Shown in pieces: positions 34,385 to 43,876 of a stretch of DNA of 64,000 bases. Position 1 is the stretch's first letter; every line of letters starts with the position of its first letter. The translations under genes and the position numbers were made by a program. Origin of the DNA: DATKUK01 sp035530655. Lineage in GTDB: Bacteria > Planctomycetota > Phycisphaerae > UBA1845 > DATKUK01. The stretch is from assembly GCA_035530655.1 (NCBI GenBank), contig DATKUK010000080.1:1-64000 (forward strand). The letters run 5' to 3'. The notes beneath the pieces were generated by a model. That model was not told where the DNA came from. It searched no databases and worked only from the letters and a program-made list of their open reading frames with translations.

Positions 34385-35717
34385 CCATTGGATGCTATTC
34401 AGCACATTTGCTGAGCAACGGCACTTTGAATACCCGAGGACGGGTACATACAAAGGCGTCGTTATTAACGCCAACATGGCGGCGCACGCACCAGCGGGGC
34501 TTGCGGCATTCCTGTTGGGCAAGACCGCAGGCATGGAATACATTGTTGATCCGCTCACTCATGCTTTTCAGCACGACCCGGAAGTGATATGCGACGACAC
34601 AGGCAAGCCGAGGTCCTCGATTAAGGGTCTGGCAGAGCACTACGGCGAACCTATTGATGCGCTCGTCGGATCGCGCCCTGTCCTTCCGAGACATTTCATC
34701 AAAGACAACGTGCTCCGAAGCTTCACAGAACGGTGCGTTGAATTTCAGCTGAATCACCTCAGGCGTTTCATGGCGGCGGACGACGCGGCGAAGTACCTAG
34801 AGGAGGACGAGGTCGATGTCCCACCTTACGCTGTGGTGGCGCCCTACTTCTTCCTCACAGAAACGACATACGGGAATTGGCTTCCCATTTGCCGAGGCGC
34901 TGCCCAATACGCGCTTGAAAAGGTGCGGCGCCACAACAGGGAGGTCAGAGTGTTCGGCGCAGTTGTCGTCAGTCAAGGCATCTTGCTTGACAATGCGGCC
35001 CAGGATGAGATCGCAAGGGAGTTCAATGCAGTCGAGTTGGACGGATACCTGCTATGGATTGACAATCTGGACGAACAGACCGCCAGCAGGGGTGAGTTGG
35101 CGGGTCTGCTGGCGCTGGTGCGCAGGCTCCGAATGGACGGACGGCGAGAAGTAGTAAACCTTCATGGCGGGTACTTTTCGATCCTCGCAGCTGGCGTCCT
35201 CGCCCAGAATGCTCTATCAGGGGTGACACACGCGCCCGAATTCGGGGAGTTTCGCCCGGTGATTCCGGTTGGGGGGGGAATTCCAATTGCGCGGTATTAC
35301 ATTCCAACTCTGCATGCGCGCGTGCGGTACCGAGACGCGCTTCGCGTGTTTCAGGCGAAAGGTTGGCTTGAGGATGCAGCAACCTTTTACTCGAACATCT
35401 GTGATTGCGATGCATGTAAGGACGTGCTCAGTGGTGACATAGCCAACTTTCGCCTTTTTGGCCAGAGCAACGTAAGGAGCGTGCGTCGCGCGCATAACAT
35501 TGTGCGTATCGATTTTCCAACAACGGAAGCGAAGCTGCGATGCCTTCGTCACTATCTGCAACGAAAGCACATAGAGTACGTCAGAGCTGCGACAGCATCG
35601 AAAGACGAGCTACAATCCGATTTGCGTGAGGGGAAGACGTCTTTGGAAGAGGTGGTCGGTCTCGAAGGCGTAGCCCATCTTGATCGATGGAGATTAGTTT
35701 TGGGTAGTGCGGATTGA
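34374..35717 (+). CDS. TGT-like protein (queuine/DpdA-type transglycosylase fold)
   Basis: The 447-residue protein ends its barrel with Cys343-x-Cys345-x2-Cys348-x25-His374, the exact zinc motif spacing of bacterial tRNA-guanine transglycosylases. YIVDPLTHAFQ (Asp59) is where TGTs have DSGGFQ, and LWIDNLDEQ lies mid-barrel. Overall identity to canonical TGT is low, and standard hallmarks such as DSGGF are missing, so this is a diverged paralogue, in the manner of DpdA, which exchanges bases in DNA. The gene overlaps the nuclease gene. Whether the target is tRNA or DNA, and the inserted base, are unknown. Confidence 0.65.
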   Translation: MQIDHWMLFSTFAEQRHFEYPRTGTYKGVVINANMAAHAPAGLAAFLLGKTAGMEYIVDPLTHAFQHDPEVICDDTGKPRSSIKGLAEHYGEPIDALVGSRPVLPRHFIKDNVLRSFTERCVEFQLNHLRRFMAADDAAKYLEEDEVDVPPYAVVAPYFFLTETTYGNWLPICRGAAQYALEKVRRHNREVRVFGAVVVSQGILLDNAAQDEIAREFNAVELDGYLLWIDNLDEQTASRGELAGLLALVRRLRMDGRREVVNLHGGYFSILAAGVLAQNALSGVTHAPEFGEFRPVIPVGGGIPIARYYIPTLHARVRYRDALRVFQAKGWLEDAATFYSNICDCDACKDVLSGDIANFRLFGQSNVRSVRRAHNIVRIDFPTTEAKLRCLRHYLQRKHIEYVRAATASKDELQSDLREGKTSLEEVVGLEGVAHLDRWRLVLGSAD

Positions 35718-36394
35718 CCGACCACCTGACCGACCTCATTGCCTTAACGCGCGGGGCAAGTCTTGTCAGCGTCTCCGGTGCGCAGGCTGGCCGAAGGAAG
35801 GAGCACGCGCTCCCGTTACTTCGTTGGCCGGCAAGGAAAGGATGCTGACGGCTTCCGATGCCCCGGAACCGGTAGCATACAACGACGATCGAGTCCCCCG
35901 CCCGGTGCCCCATCCTTGCGGAGCAAGGTTGAGGGATGAATGCACAAGCAAGAAGAACATGCCCACGCGGAGATGCTGGGTGTATGATCGTTCACACGTC
36001 GTAAGTGGTGCGCGAAGCAGAGACAACCGTCTTTGCACAAGGGGCGTGGGCATGCCACCCGGGGCAGACGAATAAGACAAAGGATGGCGGGTGAAACCCG
36101 CCCTACGTGTCTGGTGCAACACAAGACACTGCTCAAGAGCCCGCCGCGGCGGGTCACACCCGCGCAGCAAGGGTGAGGGATGAAAGATCATCGTGTCCCC
36201 CGCCCTCGAAGAGGGCGGGCCACCCACCCGACGTGTCTTGAACTTGCAGGCAGGAGCCTCGATGAGGTATACGAGTATCATGACGACCGGTCGGTCTTGT
36301 CTGGCATGTCACCGGCCGTGCTGCACCCGTGGCGTAAGCAAGAGCCGTCCGGCTGCGGGCGACGTTCATTCGGGGCCAGCAAGTGGTGGTGCCC
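35718..36394. repeat. Repeat-rich non-coding block between island and ABC transporter
   Basis: The block holds several dispersed elements: CCCCATCCTTGC/GCAAGGTTGAGG hairpin at 35908-35935, GGCGGGT-gaa-ACCCGCC at 36086-36102, and a perfect nine-base stem CCCGCCCTC-gaa-GAGGGCGGG at 36199-36219. The run agcaagggtg...gatcatcg at about 36166-36194 recurs at 41088-41115. No gene supported. The ABC transporter promoter should lie in its right end. Confidence 0.6.
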
Positions 36395-39163
36395 ATGCTT
36401 TGGCGCAGGCGTTGGCTTCTACACGGCGTGATGGGCTTGGCCTTTGCGCAGACGGCTTGGGCGGCCGCGACGAGCAGCAATGACAGGCAGGTGGTCATTT
36501 CGGTTCAGGGCCTGCCCCTTCCGGGCGAAACGAGCGTGGTGGCGACGGCCTACCGCACCGTGCTGAAAGCTTTTCTCGAGGAGTATCCGGCCTACAAGGT
36601 TGAGCCGTTCGTGATGCCGGACGTCGCCGGGCTGGGGATGGATACCGGTCCGCTCATGGCGATTGCCGCGGGCACACCACCACATGCCATCTACGTCAAC
36701 TTCCGTCAGTCGTCGAGCTACATCGCGCAGGGGTTCGTCGAGCCGATGGAGAGCCTGCTGGCGCGGATCCTCAGCGACGACGAGCGCGTGCGCCGGACGG
36801 ACGCCGCGGGTGGGTGGTTGGCCGACCCGACCGAGCGGGAGATCGCTCACGCGCTGGAACTCATCCGACAGCGCGTGGCCGGGCCGGTCTGGCCGGTGGT
36901 CTACCGCGTCGATGACACCAGGCCGGAATCGGGCAGACACGTGTGGGCCATTCCCATCAACACGTTTGTGATGGCCCTGTTGTACCGCAAGGACCTGTTC
37001 TTTGAGGCAGGGCTGGACCCCGATCGTCCGCCGACCACCTGGGAAGAGTTTCGCCAGTACGCCAAAACACTCACGCGAGGCCGCCAGTACGGGCTGATGC
37101 TATTTCGCGTGCCCATCAGTTGGAGCATCTACAGCTTTCTGGTCTCCAACGGCGCGCAGGTTCTGGAGCAGGCGACCGACGGGAGCTGGCGCGCCATTTA
37201 CGACACGCGTGCCGCGGCTGAGGCAATTTACTACGTCTGGCAACTGGTGAGCGGCGATAAGTCGGTCAGCCTGAGCGCGGCCGAGCTGGAGTGGCAGCGG
37301 GGCGAGATCGCCATGCGCTTCAACTACCTGGACGACGAGCAACTCAGCGGCATCAACCCTCAACTGGTGGGCATCGCACCGGTGCCCCTGTCGCCGCTAG
37401 GCGCTCGCAACAGCGAGTTGAATTGCCGGATGCTGGGCGTCTTCAGCGACTCGACGCCGGAGCAGAAGCTGGCGGTGATGCGCTACATCTGGTTCACCAC
37501 GGGTGAGCGAGCCCAGCAGATTCGCACGCGAGTTTTGGTGGAGAACGGGTTTGGGCGATTCGTGAATCCGGACTTGCTGCGGAAGTTCGGCTACGAACAC
37601 GCGCTGCGGCAGGTGCCCGAGGGCTGGCGCGAGACCTTTGGGATCGCCTTGGCGAATGGCATCCCCGAGCCCTACGGCCGCAACACGCAGAACATCTATC
37701 GGTATATGGCCGAGCCGATCGACGCGGCGCTGGAGTTGCCGTTGGGCGACCTGCCGCGCGAGGATGCACTGGACGTGATCGAAAGTCTTCTGCGCGAATC
37801 GGCGCGCGAGGTCAACACGAAGGTTCTGGGTCACCTGACCGCACAGGAGATGCGGAAGCGTCGGATCATCGGTGGCGCGGTCCTCGCATTGGTGCTGTTA
37901 GGGTTCGCTGTGAGTCTGGGCCGGGTGTGGCGGTCTTTCAGCCGTGGCAGTGCCGCCGCCATCGAGAATCCAAGGTGGCGGAAGTTCATCTGGGGCTACA
38001 TCTTGCTGGTTCCGGCGCTGGTGCTGTTGGTGCTGTGGCACTACGTGCCGCTGGTCGGGGGTTTGGGTATCTCGCTGACCGATTATCAGCTCGTACGCGA
38101 CAGCACGATCGTGTTCGTGGACAACTTCGCCAACGTACTGTTCGACGAAAAGGTATGGGCAGCTCTGGGGCGGACGTTTTACTTCGTGGCGCTGATGCTT
38201 GGTCTGGGCTTCTGGCCGCCCATCGCGCTGGCGATCCTGCTACAGGAGGTGCTCACGAGCACGGCGAAGTATGTGTACCGCACGATTTTCTACCTGCCGG
38301 CGGTGGTCAGCGGCGTGCTCATGATGTTCTTGTGGAAGCAGCTTTACGCACCGACCTCCGACGGCGTGCTCAACCAGTTGCTGCTGAGCCTGAACTCGCT
38401 GGGCCCGCTGTCGGCGACGCTGCTGAAGTGGTTTCTGCTGGGTGTGTGGCTGTCGCTGATCGGCCTGCTGATCTGGCTGCCCATCAAGCTGCGCGAGGTG
38501 AGCTGGCGGCTTCGGCTGAGCCTGTGGATGGTGGCGGCGGCGCTGGTGGGGGTAACGGTCTGGCCGCTGGCGGAGGCCTACCTGGGACCCTCGGCCCTGG
38601 AGGTGCAGGCGCGGGGGCTCGACCCGGCGAACGTCGGCGGTTTGGGCGCGCTGCTCGCGTCGCTGGCGCATCTTGTCGGGCCCTTCGGGCTGGAGCCGTT
38701 GGGGTGGATTCAGTCGCCGCGCATGGCGATGTTGTGCGTGGTCATCCCGTTCGTCTGGGCGAGTATGGGGCCTGGGTGCATCCTTTACCTGGCCGCCCTT
38801 AAGACCGTGCCGGACGAGCTTTATGAGGCCGCCGACATCGACGGCGCCGGCATCTGGAACAAGTTGTTTTACATCACGCTGCCGACGCTGAAGTATCTGA
38901 TCGCGATCCAGTTCATCTTCGCCGTCATCATGGCCTTTCGGGGTGGTACCGACATGATCCTGGCGCTGACGGGCGGCGGCCCGAGCAACGCGACGCAGAT
39001 TCTGGCGTTGGAGATTTTCTTTCGCACCTTTTTGGAGTTGAAGTTCGGAATCGGTGCAGCCATGGCCTGGCTGCTGGGCGGGCTGCTGATCGGCTTGACG
39101 GCTCAGCAACTCAAGATGCTTTCGCGAGCCGAGTTCAGAACGGCCGCCCGCACCGACGGCTGA
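36395..39163 (+). CDS. Fused sugar-binding protein and ABC permease
   Basis: The product is about 922 residues. Signal peptide 1-25; residues about 30-480 resemble a family 1 solute-binding protein (NTFVMALLYRKDLFFEAGL, PDRPPTTWEEFRQYAKTL); a membrane helix follows (IIGGAVLALVLLGFAVSLG); residues about 515-920 are a MalF/UgpA-type permease with ELYEAADIDGAGIWNKL (EAA loop) and GGGPSNATQ. A region of about 100 residues with extra helices is inserted in the permease. The ATG at 36395 is preferred over GTGs from 36383. No ATPase gene is adjacent, so one must be encoded elsewhere. Confidence 0.88.
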   Translation: MLWRRRWLLHGVMGLAFAQTAWAAATSSNDRQVVISVQGLPLPGETSVVATAYRTVLKAFLEEYPAYKVEPFVMPDVAGLGMDTGPLMAIAAGTPPHAIYVNFRQSSSYIAQGFVEPMESLLARILSDDERVRRTDAAGGWLADPTEREIAHALELIRQRVAGPVWPVVYRVDDTRPESGRHVWAIPINTFVMALLYRKDLFFEAGLDPDRPPTTWEEFRQYAKTLTRGRQYGLMLFRVPISWSIYSFLVSNGAQVLEQATDGSWRAIYDTRAAAEAIYYVWQLVSGDKSVSLSAAELEWQRGEIAMRFNYLDDEQLSGINPQLVGIAPVPLSPLGARNSELNCRMLGVFSDSTPEQKLAVMRYIWFTTGERAQQIRTRVLVENGFGRFVNPDLLRKFGYEHALRQVPEGWRETFGIALANGIPEPYGRNTQNIYRYMAEPIDAALELPLGDLPREDALDVIESLLRESAREVNTKVLGHLTAQEMRKRRIIGGAVLALVLLGFAVSLGRVWRSFSRGSAAAIENPRWRKFIWGYILLVPALVLLVLWHYVPLVGGLGISLTDYQLVRDSTIVFVDNFANVLFDEKVWAALGRTFYFVALMLGLGFWPPIALAILLQEVLTSTAKYVYRTIFYLPAVVSGVLMMFLWKQLYAPTSDGVLNQLLLSLNSLGPLSATLLKWFLLGVWLSLIGLLIWLPIKLREVSWRLRLSLWMVAAALVGVTVWPLAEAYLGPSALEVQARGLDPANVGGLGALLASLAHLVGPFGLEPLGWIQSPRMAMLCVVIPFVWASMGPGCILYLAALKTVPDELYEAADIDGAGIWNKLFYITLPTLKYLIAIQFIFAVIMAFRGGTDMILALTGGGPSNATQILALEIFFRTFLELKFGIGAAMAWLLGGLLIGLTAQQLKMLSRAEFRTAARTDG

Positions 39164-39179
39164 GCGGAGACGCTGCCCC

Positions 39180-41054
39180 ATGCCCATCATCTCCCGCATC
39201 GAGACTCAGAGCCGTCGAGGCAGGTGTATTCACGCGGCCATTTTCCTCGTGCTGACGGTCGGCGGTCTGACCATGGTATATCCGTTCGTGGTCATGATCG
39301 GCGGCTCGCTGCGCAGCGAGATGGACGAGACCGAGATGACGGCGGTTCCGCGCTACCTGGTGGATCAGGACGTGCTCTATCGGCGCTTCCTGGAGGCCAA
39401 GTACAACCAGGACGTATCGGCGCTGAACGTCGCGCACGTGCAGCGGAACTTCAGCTTTCGGTCGGTCCGTGCACCTCTCCCGCTGGTGGATCGGCGGGTG
39501 GAGGACTTCCGGCAGTTCCTGGAGGCGACGCCGCTGCCGGACCACTGGCAGGTCCTGGGCGCCGCCTATGGGGTCAAGCGCATCGCGCCGCGGTACATGC
39601 GTCAGCTTCAGGATCGGCTGAAGGAGCGCTTCCGGGGCGACATCGTTGCACTCACCCGGCAGACGGGCCTGACCTTGTCGAGTTGGAGCGAGGTGGTCCT
39701 GCCGCCGCCGGCGTGGCTCAAGCAGGGCTACGACTACCAGGACAACATCCTCTACGAGACCTATCTGGCGCTCCTGGCCCAGGCGCCGCCGGTGGAGCGG
39801 CAGCTCGTCAGTGTCAGCGGCTACTTCGTCGAGACGGTCATCGTGCCGCGCTACGGGCAGTCGTCGATCGAGCTGTACAACAAAGCACACCGCCGGACGA
39901 TCGAATCACTGGACCACTTCGTTCTGCCCTGTACGGTGCCGGGGCTCGACCAGCCGCAGCTTCGCGCGGAATGGATCACGTTCGTCCAAGAGGAGTTGAA
40001 CGCCTCCTTCGTGCTGCTGCCGTCGGAGCTGGCACCGAGTTACCGCGAGTGGCTGCGGCGGCGCTACCAGGCGATCGGCCAGCTCAATCGCACGTGGGGA
40101 ACCACGCATGCAAACTTCCGGCTCATCCCACTGCCGGCCGGCGAGTGGCTTCGCGGCGCCCGCCGCATGGACTACCGGCAGTTCCTATTGGAGCAGCCGG
40201 TCGAGCGCTATCGGCTCGCCGGTCCGGAGTACGCCTGGCGGCAGTGGCTGACAGGCCGCTACGGTTCGGTTGAGCGTCTCAATGACGCCTATCAGAGCCG
40301 CCACGCCGACTTCCGGCACGTCCCGATGCCGGTGGCCGAGTACGAGTATCGCTACACGGTGGATAACTCCGCGTCGCTGCGGAGACAGTTCGCCGCGCGC
40401 AACTTCATCACCGTCCTGCGGGAGTTGTTCGTTCAGGGCCGGGCCTTCGTAAACACGGCCATCTTCTGCGCGTTGGCGATCGCAGCGTCGCTGCTGATCA
40501 ACCCCCTTGCCGCGTACGCACTGTCGCGGTTCCAGCTACCCGGCACGTACAAGATCCTGCTGTTGCTGATGGCGACGATGGCCTTCCCACCGATGGTGGC
40601 CATGATCCCCCAGTTCATCCTGCTGCGGGAACTCCACCTCCTCAACACGTTTGTTGCCCTGCTGCTGCCGGTGGCTGTTAACGGCTACCTGATCTTCCTG
40701 CTGAAGGGATTCTTCGACTCGCTGCCCCGCGAACTGTATGAGGCCGCCCGCGTCGATGGCGCTTCGGAGGTGCGGATGTTCTTCCAGATCACGATGTCGT
40801 TGAGCAAGCCGATCCTGGCCGTGGTGGCGCTGCAAGCCTTCAACATCGCCTATATGATGTTTCTGTACGCCCTCGTGGTGTGCCCGCGCCCGGATATGTG
40901 GCTGCTGAGCGTGTGGCTGTATCAGTTCCAGCGGGATGCGTGCAGTTCGGTGGTCTTCGCGTCGGTACTGGTGGCGAGCGTCCCCAGCCTACTGGTCTTC
41001 GTGTTCGCCCAGAACATCATCATGCGGGGCATCGTGGTGCCGTCGGAGAAGTAA
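39180..41054 (+). CDS. ABC sugar permease with a large extracytoplasmic insertion
   Basis: This 624-residue MalG/UgpE-type permease has helix 1 at about 18-42, then about 360 residues outside the membrane, then five helices from 420 with ELYEAARVDGASEVRMFF (EAA loop). The insertion has repeated units of the type Y-x-x-W-L-x-R-Y-x-x-I-x-x-L-N-x-x-W-G-T (about 66-102, 139-177, 288-319, 351-384) that resemble the helical segment of GH42-like enzymes. It begins 16 bases after the fused permease gene, so the two form one transporter. Confidence 0.88.
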   Translation: MPIISRIETQSRRGRCIHAAIFLVLTVGGLTMVYPFVVMIGGSLRSEMDETEMTAVPRYLVDQDVLYRRFLEAKYNQDVSALNVAHVQRNFSFRSVRAPLPLVDRRVEDFRQFLEATPLPDHWQVLGAAYGVKRIAPRYMRQLQDRLKERFRGDIVALTRQTGLTLSSWSEVVLPPPAWLKQGYDYQDNILYETYLALLAQAPPVERQLVSVSGYFVETVIVPRYGQSSIELYNKAHRRTIESLDHFVLPCTVPGLDQPQLRAEWITFVQEELNASFVLLPSELAPSYREWLRRRYQAIGQLNRTWGTTHANFRLIPLPAGEWLRGARRMDYRQFLLEQPVERYRLAGPEYAWRQWLTGRYGSVERLNDAYQSRHADFRHVPMPVAEYEYRYTVDNSASLRRQFAARNFITVLRELFVQGRAFVNTAIFCALAIAASLLINPLAAYALSRFQLPGTYKILLLLMATMAFPPMVAMIPQFILLRELHLLNTFVALLLPVAVNGYLIFLLKGFFDSLPRELYEAARVDGASEVRMFFQITMSLSKPILAVVALQAFNIAYMMFLYALVVCPRPDMWLLSVWLYQFQRDACSSVVFASVLVASVPSLLVFVFAQNIIMRGIVVPSEK

Positions 41055-41084
41055 CGACGCCTGCGCGGCGGAGTGGCGACGTTG

Positions 41085-41190
41085 CGGAGCAAGGGTGGGC
41101 ATGAGTGATCATCGAGTCGGCCGCCCTCCAACGCAAAGGGTGGCTACCCATCCCTCACCGAGTATCATCATGCCGCAGGTTCTGTTGGTG
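41085..41190. repeat. Dispersed repeat, copy after the ABC operon
   Basis: The run gcggagcaagggtgggcatg at 41085, followed by agtgatcatcgagtcggcc, matches the element at 35923/36166 before the operon. Downstream lie CGCAAAGGGTGG and CCACCC-type arms and gagtatcatcatg, which recurs near 36270. Same orientation on both sides of the ABC genes. Confidence 0.6.
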
Positions 41191-41198
41191 GAACGGTG

Positions 41199-42644
41199 AT
41201 GTTCTCTGTTGTCGAGTGGCTGATCCTTGGCGCGGTCGTGGTGGCTTGGCTTGTGGTGACCGCTTTGGCGGTGGGTCATGCCATCATGTACAGGCGCGAT
41301 CCGCGCAGCACGGTCATCTGGATGTCGGTGAGTCTGGCGTTGCCGATCGTGGGGCCGTGGCTGTACTGGGTGTTGGGCATCAACCGGATCGAGCGCAGGG
41401 CCATCCGTCGTCTTGGGAAGCGCGAGAAGCCTTTCGAGACGTTCGATCACAGTCATGTCGACGCCGAGAGCAATCACCATCGCGAGGCCGTGGGCCACCT
41501 GATGAGCCTGCGGAAGATCGCCGATCGCGTTACGCGAATGCCGCTGTTGTCCGGCAACGCGATCGCGCCTCTGCAGAACGGCGAGCAGGCCTATCCGCGG
41601 ATGCTGGAGGCGATCGCTCGTGCCGAACGGTCGATCACGCTGGTCAGCTACATCTTCGATTGGGACGACGTCGGGCGCGAGTTTGTGGCCGCCCTGGATG
41701 CGGCGGCCGAGCGCGGGGTCCGCGTGCACGTTCTGGTGGACGGGGTCGGCGTGCTGGGGTCGTTCTCGCGCATGGGTCGGCTGTTGCTTGAATCGGGGGC
41801 GGAGGTGGCGACGTTTTTCCCGGTTCGGTTTCCCTTGGGTCGCATCCGCCTCAACCTTCGCAACCACCGGAAGATTCTGGTGGTTGACGGAAAGGTTGGC
41901 TTTACCGGTGGTATGAACATCTCGTCGCGATACCTGACCAGCGGCGGCAGCGCGAACCGCGTGGAGGATCTGCATTTCGAGCTGGCCGGGCCGGTGGTGG
42001 CAGAGATGCAGCACGCGTTTGTCGAAGACTGGGCGCTGGCCACGGGCGAGGTGCTGCACGGAGAGGCTTACTTCCCTCGGCTGACGCCGATCGGACCGGC
42101 GCTGTGTCGCGGGATTTCAAGCGGTCCGGACGAGGACTTCGAGAAGATTCATTGGATCCTGCAGGCCGCTCTGACCTCCGCTGATTTCGACCTGCAGATC
42201 GTCACGCCCTATTTCGTTCCCACAGCCGCGCTGGTGACGGGATTGGCGATGGCTGCTTTGCGGGGTGTGAGGATCCGGTTGGTTCTGCCGTCGGTGGTGG
42301 ATTACCGCTTCATGCGTTGGGCGGCCGACGCCTATCTCTGGCAACTGTTGGAGCATGGCATCGAGGTTTACCGTCGTCCGCCTCCGTTCGTGCACACCAA
42401 GCTGCTCATCGCTGATCGGCGGTGGCTGCTGTTCGGCTCGGCCAATCTGGATCCGCGAAGCTTCCGGCTGAACTTCGAGTTCAATGTCGAGGCGTACGAT
42501 GCGACGTTGGCAGACAGGCTCTCGGCGTGGCTGGATGAGCGCATCGCCGAGTCGCAGCGCGTCACGCTCGAGCAGATGGACGCTCGTCCGACGTGGCGGC
42601 GCCTGCGAGATGGAGTGGCGAAGGTCTTTTCGCCGTATCTGTGA
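41199..42644 (+). CDS. cls: Cardiolipin synthase (phospholipase D family)
   Basis: The 481-residue membrane enzyme has two N-terminal helices, then two HKD motifs: NHRKILVVDGKVGFTGGMN and VHTKLLIADRRWLLFGSANL. These are the full PLD pair. It condenses phosphatidylglycerol to cardiolipin. The GTG at 41196 directly precedes the ATG at 41199; either could start. Not in an evident operon. Confidence 0.95.
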   Translation: MFSVVEWLILGAVVVAWLVVTALAVGHAIMYRRDPRSTVIWMSVSLALPIVGPWLYWVLGINRIERRAIRRLGKREKPFETFDHSHVDAESNHHREAVGHLMSLRKIADRVTRMPLLSGNAIAPLQNGEQAYPRMLEAIARAERSITLVSYIFDWDDVGREFVAALDAAAERGVRVHVLVDGVGVLGSFSRMGRLLLESGAEVATFFPVRFPLGRIRLNLRNHRKILVVDGKVGFTGGMNISSRYLTSGGSANRVEDLHFELAGPVVAEMQHAFVEDWALATGEVLHGEAYFPRLTPIGPALCRGISSGPDEDFEKIHWILQAALTSADFDLQIVTPYFVPTAALVTGLAMAALRGVRIRLVLPSVVDYRFMRWAADAYLWQLLEHGIEVYRRPPPFVHTKLLIADRRWLLFGSANLDPRSFRLNFEFNVEAYDATLADRLSAWLDERIAESQRVTLEQMDARPTWRRLRDGVAKVFSPYL

Positions 42645-42710
42645 GATGTGAAAGGTGGGTCACGTCCCGCCTCGCGTTTTTTCCGATTTGAAAGGTGGGT
42701 CATGCCCTAT

Positions 42711-43736
42711 TCATGAAAGGCTGCCGGATGTCAAGAGCCGCCGCTGGGGCTGGCCGGTGGCGGCGGCTTCGTCGGCGGCGATGCATGCAGCCAGTGAGTC
42801 GAACGCGTCGCGGCCGGTGATCTCCACCGGTGCGCCGTTGGCAATCGATCGCAGGAACGACGCAACGCAGCCTCGCGTGCCGGTCACGATGGGCGACTCG
42901 TCGTCGGGCAACACCTGCCAGTCGTCCCGCCCGTCGATCGCGACCCGGTCGCCGACAACCATTCCCTTCGTGCCCACCAAACGGAAATGATCGTCAATCG
43001 CGCCGGCCTTGGGCCAACGGGCTTCGTACGTGACCGTGACCTGCCCGATCGGGCCGCCTTCGAATCGATAGACAGCAGCGGTCGTCTTGGCCTTGGGGAA
43101 CGCTAGGGTGCCCATATCGTTGCTGGCTGCCCACACAGCCGCGATGGGCCTGCCGATCAGGTAGCGCAGCAGGTCCACCTCGTGAATGCCCGACCCGACC
43201 AGCGCCGTCCGACCCGCCTCGGCCGAGGCGTACCATGGCGCCCGTCGGAACTGCCCGCGCTTGTCCTGAATCGCGTCGATCCGAAGGTGGATGATCTGGC
43301 CCAGATCGCCCGAATCGATCAGACTGCGAATCGCCCGGTACCGCGATCGATACCGGCGCTCATGCGCCACCATCAGAAGGCGAGATGCCTGCTCGGCTGC
43401 GTCCACAATCGCCCGGCCATCGGTCAGGTTCGTCGCCAGCGGCTTGGTCAGCAGCACGTGGCAGCCGGCCGCAAGACACTGCGCGGCGTGCTTGCGATGC
43501 AGATGGTCGGGCGTGACGACACTCACCGCGTCCAGGCGCTCGGCCGCAAGCATCGCGTCCACGTCGGCGTAGCCCTCAGCCACCGACGGACACGCTGCAC
43601 GGACGGCGCTGACGCGCTCGGCATCCGGGTCGCACACGACCAACCGCCCGACCACACCGTGCTGCGCGTACGCCTCAACGTGGTGCCGCCCAAGGCCCAG
43701 CCCGATCACGCCGACGTTCAGCTTCTCTGCGCTCAC
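42711..43736 (-). CDS. Gfo/Idh/MocA-family oxidoreductase
   Basis: The 341-residue enzyme has NAD(P)-binding VGVIGLGLGRHHVEAYAQ, SVVTPDHLHRKHA and the catalytic-Lys region LLTKPLATN (K-P of the usual EKP). GIHEVDLLRYLIG is typical of the C-terminal domain. The start is taken as GTG at 43736 after AGGTGG; an upstream frame begins at 43766. Members dehydrogenate sugars and inositols. Position before the FAD oxidoreductase suggests a catabolic cluster. Confidence 0.9.
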   Translation of the reverse strand: MSAEKLNVGVIGLGLGRHHVEAYAQHGVVGRLVVCDPDAERVSAVRAACPSVAEGYADVDAMLAAERLDAVSVVTPDHLHRKHAAQCLAAGCHVLLTKPLATNLTDGRAIVDAAEQASRLLMVAHERRYRSRYRAIRSLIDSGDLGQIIHLRIDAIQDKRGQFRRAPWYASAEAGRTALVGSGIHEVDLLRYLIGRPIAAVWAASNDMGTLAFPKAKTTAAVYRFEGGPIGQVTVTYEARWPKAGAIDDHFRLVGTKGMVVGDRVAIDGRDDWQVLPDDESPIVTGTRGCVASFLRSIANGAPVEITGRDAFDSLAACIAADEAAATGQPQRRLLTSGSLS

Positions 43737-43876
43737 TCGACATCCACCTGCGTTAACAACTCCCACATCTGACGGCCAAGCCCCAGGCCCAAGCTACTGC
43801 TCGTCGGTCACGTCGCCCTGAAGCGCAATGGGCTGGAGCTTACCCGTCGGACGGGCGACAACGTCTCGAGCCGCCG

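Noticed and set aside
35766..36281. Long minus-strand ORFs in the repeat-rich block
   Set aside because: They are read through hairpins and repeat words and have Cys/Arg/Pro-rich unlikely products.
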